From Candidatus Woesearchaeota archaeon (lineage in GTDB: Archaea > Nanobdellota > Nanobdellia > Woesearchaeales > UBA525), in NCBI GenBank assembly GCA_023252315.1, contig JAJPEB010000021.1, positions 1 to 13,383 of the forward strand: a stretch of DNA of 13,383 nt, in the 5' to 3' direction. A program made the position numbers and the translations under genes. This document shows positions 10,440-13,383 of this stretch, one piece after another (within the stretch, counting starts at the first letter, position 1; the number at the start of each line of letters is the position of its first letter). The notes beneath the pieces were generated by a model. That model made no database searches. It saw only the letters and a list, made by a program, of their open reading frames with translations, and had not been told where the DNA came from.

Positions 10440-13055
10440 ATGAAGTACGCCTACTTCTTCTCCAAAAGCCTCACCGAGGGCAGCGCGAAGATGAAGGACC
10501 TGCTCGGCGGCAAGGGCGCGAACCTCGCGGAGATGTCGTCGCTCGGCATCCGCGTCCCCCCCGGCTTCACGATCACCGCGGAGGCGTGCGCCCACTTCTC
10601 GCAGCATGGCGCGTACCCGCAGGGCATGTGGGAGGAGGTGCTCGCGAACCTCAAGCGCCTCGAGGAGACCGAGGGCAAGCGCCTCGGCGACGCAGAGCGT
10701 CCACTCCTCGTCTCGGTGCGCAGCGGGGCCGCGGTCTCGATGCCCGGCATGATGGACACCGTGCTCAACCTCGGGCTCAACGACGAGACGGTCAAGGCGG
10801 TCGCGAAGGGGACCGACGAGCGCTTCGCGTACGACTCGTACCGCAGGTTCATGCAGATGTTCGGCGATGTCGTGCTCGGCATCGACCACGCGCTCTTCGA
10901 GCACGCGCTGGACGAGGCGAAGCGCAAGCGGGGCGTCAAGGACGATACCGCGCTCGAGGCTGCCGACCTCAAGGGCGTGGTCGAGGCGTACAAGCGCATC
11001 TACGAGAAGGAGAGGAAGCAGTTCCCCCAGGACCCGCTCGCGCAGCTCAAGGCCGCGATCGACGCCGTCTTCCGCTCGTGGGGCAACGACCGCGCGATCG
11101 CGTACCGGCAGATCCACAAGATCACGGGGCTCAAGGGCACGGCGGTCAACGTGCAGGCGATGGTGTTCGGCAACATGGGCGACGACTCCGGCACGGGCGT
11201 CGCGTTCACGCGCAACCCGTCGACGGGCGAACGCAGGCTCTACGGCGAGGTGCTCTTCAATGCGCAGGGCGAGGACGTGGTCGCGGGCATCCGCACGCCG
11301 CTCGACATCGAGGACCTGCGCACGCACGACGCGAAGGCGCACAAGGAGTTCGAGGACATCGCGAAGCGCCTCGAGGAGCACTACAAGGACATGCAGGACA
11401 TCGAGTTCACGATCGAGCGCGGCAGGCTCTACCTGCTCCAGACCCGCTCGGGCAAGCGCACGGCCGCGGCCGCGGTGCGCATCGCGGTCGAGATGAAGGC
11501 AGAGGGGCTCATCGACGAGAAGACGGCGATCCTGCGCGTGAGGCCCGAGATGCTCGACCAGCTGCTGCACAAGCAGCTCGACCCCAAGGCGAAGTATACG
11601 GCGATCGCGAAGGGGCTGCCCGCGTCGCCGGGCGCCGCCGCGGGCGCGATCGTGTTCACGGCGGCCGACGCCGAGCTCGCGGGCGCGCAGGGCCGCCAGG
11701 TCATCCTCGTGCGCGCCGAGACCTCGCCCGAGGACGTGCGCGGCATGGCCGCGGCGCAGGGCATCCTCACCGCGCGCGGCGGCATGACCTCGCACGCGGC
11801 GGTCGTGGCGCGCGGCATGGGCAAGTGCTGCGTCGTCGGCGCGGAGTCGCTGCGCATCGACGAGGCGCGCAAGACGATCACGGTCGGCGAGACCACGCTC
11901 AAGGAGGGCGATCGCATCACGCTCAACGGCTCGACGGGCGAGGTCATCGTGGGCGAGGTCGCGCGCGTCGACCCGCAGATCAGCGGCGAGTTCGCGACGC
12001 TCATGTCGTGGGCGGACAGGCACCGCACGCTCAAGGTGCGCACGAACGCGGAGACGCCCGCCGACACGAGGAAGGCGCTCGAGCTCGGCGCGGAAGGCAT
12101 CGGGCTCGCGCGCACGGAGCACATGTTCTTCGGCGAGGACCGCATCCTCGCGATGCGCGAGTTCATCGTCGCGCACGACCGCGCGGGACGCGAGGCAGCG
12201 CTGAGCAAGATCGAGCCCATGCAGCAGCAGGACTTCGAGGAGATCTTCGCGCTCATGGCGGGCAAGCCCGTGAACATCCGGCTGCTCGACCCGCCGCTGC
12301 ACGAGTTCCTGCCCAAGACCGACGAGGACATGGCGCAGGTCGCGCGCAGCCTGCACGTCCCGGAGGCGCAGCTGCGCGAGCGCGTCGAGCACCTGCACGA
12401 GATGAACCCGATGCTCGGCCACCGCGGCTGCAGGCTCGCGATCACGTACCCCGAGCTCGCGGTCTCGCAGGTGCGCGCCATCATGAACGCTGCGGCGCGC
12501 GTGCGCCGCGGCGGCGTCGAGGTGCTGCCCGAGATCATGGTCCCGCTCGTGGGCGACGTGAGCGAGCTCTCGCAGCTGCGCGCGCTCATCGTCGAGGCCG
12601 CGGACGCGGCCGTGAGGGCGGGCGGGATCCCTGTCGCGTACCAGGTCGGCACGATGATCGAGGTGCCGCGCGCGGCGCTCACGGCGGCGCAGGTCGCGCA
12701 CGAGGCGCAGTTCTTCTCCTTCGGCACGAACGACCTCACGCAGATGACGTACGGCATCTCGCGCGACGACATGGGCAAGTTCATCCCCGCGTACATCGAG
12801 AAGGGCATGCTCAAGGACGACCCGTTCCAGGTGCTCGACCAGGACGGCGTCGGCAGGCTGATCCGGATGTGCGTCGAGGAGGGCAGGAGAGCGAACCCCA
12901 AGCTCAAGGTCGGCATCTGCGGCGAGCACGGCGGCGAGCCGAGCTCCGTCAAGTTCTGCCACCGCGCGGGCTTCGACTACGTCTCGTGCAGCCCGTTCCG
13001 CGTGCCGATCGCGAAGCTCGCGGCGGCGCAGGCGGCGCTGGAGGGCGACGCATGA
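10440..13055 (+). CDS. ppdK: Pyruvate, phosphate dikinase
   Basis: The 871-residue enzyme interconverts pyruvate + ATP + Pi with PEP + AMP + PPi in the cytoplasm. It has the full three-part layout. The N-terminal nucleotide-binding domain (about 1-345) contains LGGKGANLAEM and SVRSGAAVSMPGMMDTVLNL. The central swivelling phosphohistidine domain contains GGMTSHAAVVARGMGKCCVVG, with H452 as catalytic histidine and T450 at the regulatory threonine position. The C-terminal PEP/pyruvate barrel contains ARTEHMFF, GTNDLTQMTYGISRDD and GICGEHGGEPSS, with C827 as catalytic cysteine. Length matches the bacterial-type enzyme (about 874), and no insertion or missing motif is seen. The start follows AAGGAGG with 6-nt spacing. 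The TATA box lies about 85 nt upstream, and the leader carries repeats that suggest regulation. The stop overlaps the start of an aminotransferase gene (ATGA), so the two form an operon. In anaerobes PPDK can work in glycolysis or gluconeogenesis. Confidence 0.98.
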   Translation: MKYAYFFSKSLTEGSAKMKDLLGGKGANLAEMSSLGIRVPPGFTITAEACAHFSQHGAYPQGMWEEVLANLKRLEETEGKRLGDAERPLLVSVRSGAAVSMPGMMDTVLNLGLNDETVKAVAKGTDERFAYDSYRRFMQMFGDVVLGIDHALFEHALDEAKRKRGVKDDTALEAADLKGVVEAYKRIYEKERKQFPQDPLAQLKAAIDAVFRSWGNDRAIAYRQIHKITGLKGTAVNVQAMVFGNMGDDSGTGVAFTRNPSTGERRLYGEVLFNAQGEDVVAGIRTPLDIEDLRTHDAKAHKEFEDIAKRLEEHYKDMQDIEFTIERGRLYLLQTRSGKRTAAAAVRIAVEMKAEGLIDEKTAILRVRPEMLDQLLHKQLDPKAKYTAIAKGLPASPGAAAGAIVFTAADAELAGAQGRQVILVRAETSPEDVRGMAAAQGILTARGGMTSHAAVVARGMGKCCVVGAESLRIDEARKTITVGETTLKEGDRITLNGSTGEVIVGEVARVDPQISGEFATLMSWADRHRTLKVRTNAETPADTRKALELGAEGIGLARTEHMFFGEDRILAMREFIVAHDRAGREAALSKIEPMQQQDFEEIFALMAGKPVNIRLLDPPLHEFLPKTDEDMAQVARSLHVPEAQLRERVEHLHEMNPMLGHRGCRLAITYPELAVSQVRAIMNAAARVRRGGVEVLPEIMVPLVGDVSELSQLRALIVEAADAAVRAGGIPVAYQVGTMIEVPRAALTAAQVAHEAQFFSFGTNDLTQMTYGISRDDMGKFIPAYIEKGMLKDDPFQVLDQDGVGRLIRMCVEEGRRANPKLKVGICGEHGGEPSSVKFCHRAGFDYVSCSPFRVPIAKLAAAQAALEGDA

Positions 13056-13383
13056 GCCCGAAGCTCTCGCCCTACTACCAGGCGAGGGAGCCGTCCGACA
13101 TCCGCCTCGCGCAGCTCGAGGTCCGCAAGCGCAGCGACGCCGTGCACGTGACGGACGTGGCCATCGGCAACGTCTCGCTCCCGACGCACCCCGCGCTGTG
13201 GGCGCGTATCGGTGAGCTGCAGCGCCTGCGTCCGGACAAGGTCTTCCAGTACCCGCCGACCGCGGGATTCGAGGAGGCGCAGCAGGCGTTCCTCAACATC
13301 ATCGCGTCGTTCGGCTACAGCACGAAGGGACTCATGGCGCTGCCCACCGACGGCGGCTCGCAGGCGATGGAGCTCGTCATCTC
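13052..13383 (+). CDS. PLP-dependent aminotransferase (class I/II), 3'-truncated by the window edge
   Basis: The 110 visible residues match the N-terminal part of fold-type I aminotransferases. It opens with SPYYQAREPSDIRLAQLEVR, then VTDVAIGNVSLPTHPALWARI, like the substrate-site strand and proline region. It continues with VFQYPPTAGFEEAQQAFLNI, like the Y-x-x-x-x-G-x-x-x-LR block, and TDGGSQAMELVI, like the TxGxxQA cofactor-phosphate region. The PLP lysine lies beyond the window. The ATG overlaps the PPDK stop (ATGA), so translation is coupled. With PPDK next to it, a pyruvate-linked transamination such as alanine-pyruvate is an attractive guess, but the visible part does not reveal substrate specificity; aspartate or aromatic aminotransferases share these motifs. 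Confidence 0.85.
   Translation, partial: MSPKLSPYYQAREPSDIRLAQLEVRKRSDAVHVTDVAIGNVSLPTHPALWARIGELQRLRPDKVFQYPPTAGFEEAQQAFLNIIASFGYSTKGLMALPTDGGSQAMELVI

Noticed and set aside
10374..12962. An 862-codon open frame antisense to PPDK
   Set aside because: It is rich in Arg, Asp, His, Leu and Val with no recognisable motif, and it mirrors the codon bias of the PPDK gene. Long antisense frames are expected in very GC-rich DNA.
1..13383. tRNA genes, rRNA, CRISPR arrays, insertion sequences, att sites
   Set aside because: Reading both strands I found no T-arm/acceptor pattern, no regularly spaced repeats, no transposase and no flanking inverted repeats. A covariance-model scan would be needed to exclude an intron-containing tRNA.

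Overview
The window looks like a stretch of archaeal chromosome with high GC content (sampled core-gene lines are about 73% GC). The archaeal evidence is a diphthamide-pathway methyltransferase (Dph5/DphB), a TyrRS of the archaeal/eukaryotic branch, a tandem Lrp-type regulator, and TATA boxes about 21-31 nt upstream of most start codons, which points to leaderless mRNAs. The lineage cannot be fixed from the sequence. A DPANN or other uncultured archaeon is a guess.

Layout. Positions 1-732 hold the 3' part of a bacterial-style bifunctional riboflavin gene (RibB tail plus complete GTP cyclohydrolase II). It converges, with an 8-bp overlap, on a double-domain dCTP-deaminase-like gene (725-1780, minus). 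Divergent from that gene are a small membrane protein (1880-2413) and a TctA/COG1784 permease (2489-3685). The permease abuts a secreted LysM protein (3686-4201, minus), which is transcribed divergently from a tandem Lrp/AsnC regulator (4312-5274). The AT-rich gap between those two carries a two-copy repeat that looks like an operator. The regulator abuts a nucleotidyltransferase-like gene (5275-6258, minus) whose apparent 5' end lies beyond an in-frame TAA (6274-6438). Next come a TyrRS resembling the eukaryotic/haloarchaeal type (6489-7514, minus), a small two-helix membrane protein (7674-7895), and a two-gene minus-strand operon of a lone receiver domain and a Nudix hydrolase (7909-8745). 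These are followed by Dph5 (8826-9587) and two short secreted tyrosine-rich proteins (9638-9946 and 10005-10304). The window ends with pyruvate phosphate dikinase (10440-13055), translationally coupled to a truncated PLP-dependent aminotransferase.

How the genes work together. Most are monocistronic housekeeping genes in alternating orientation: riboflavin synthesis, tRNA charging, diphthamide modification and pyruvate/PEP metabolism. The clear co-transcribed pairs are receiver-Nudix and PPDK-aminotransferase. Some minus-strand genes (the nucleotidyltransferase-like gene, the receiver gene and, less strongly, the dCTP-deaminase-like gene) have lower GC and may be more recently acquired or less highly expressed. 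I see no tRNA or rRNA gene, CRISPR array, insertion sequence or origin. I found no convincing new multi-gene system. The most unusual loci are the stop-interrupted nucleotidyltransferase-like gene, the repeats in the Lrp and PPDK promoters, and the tyrosine-rich secreted pair.
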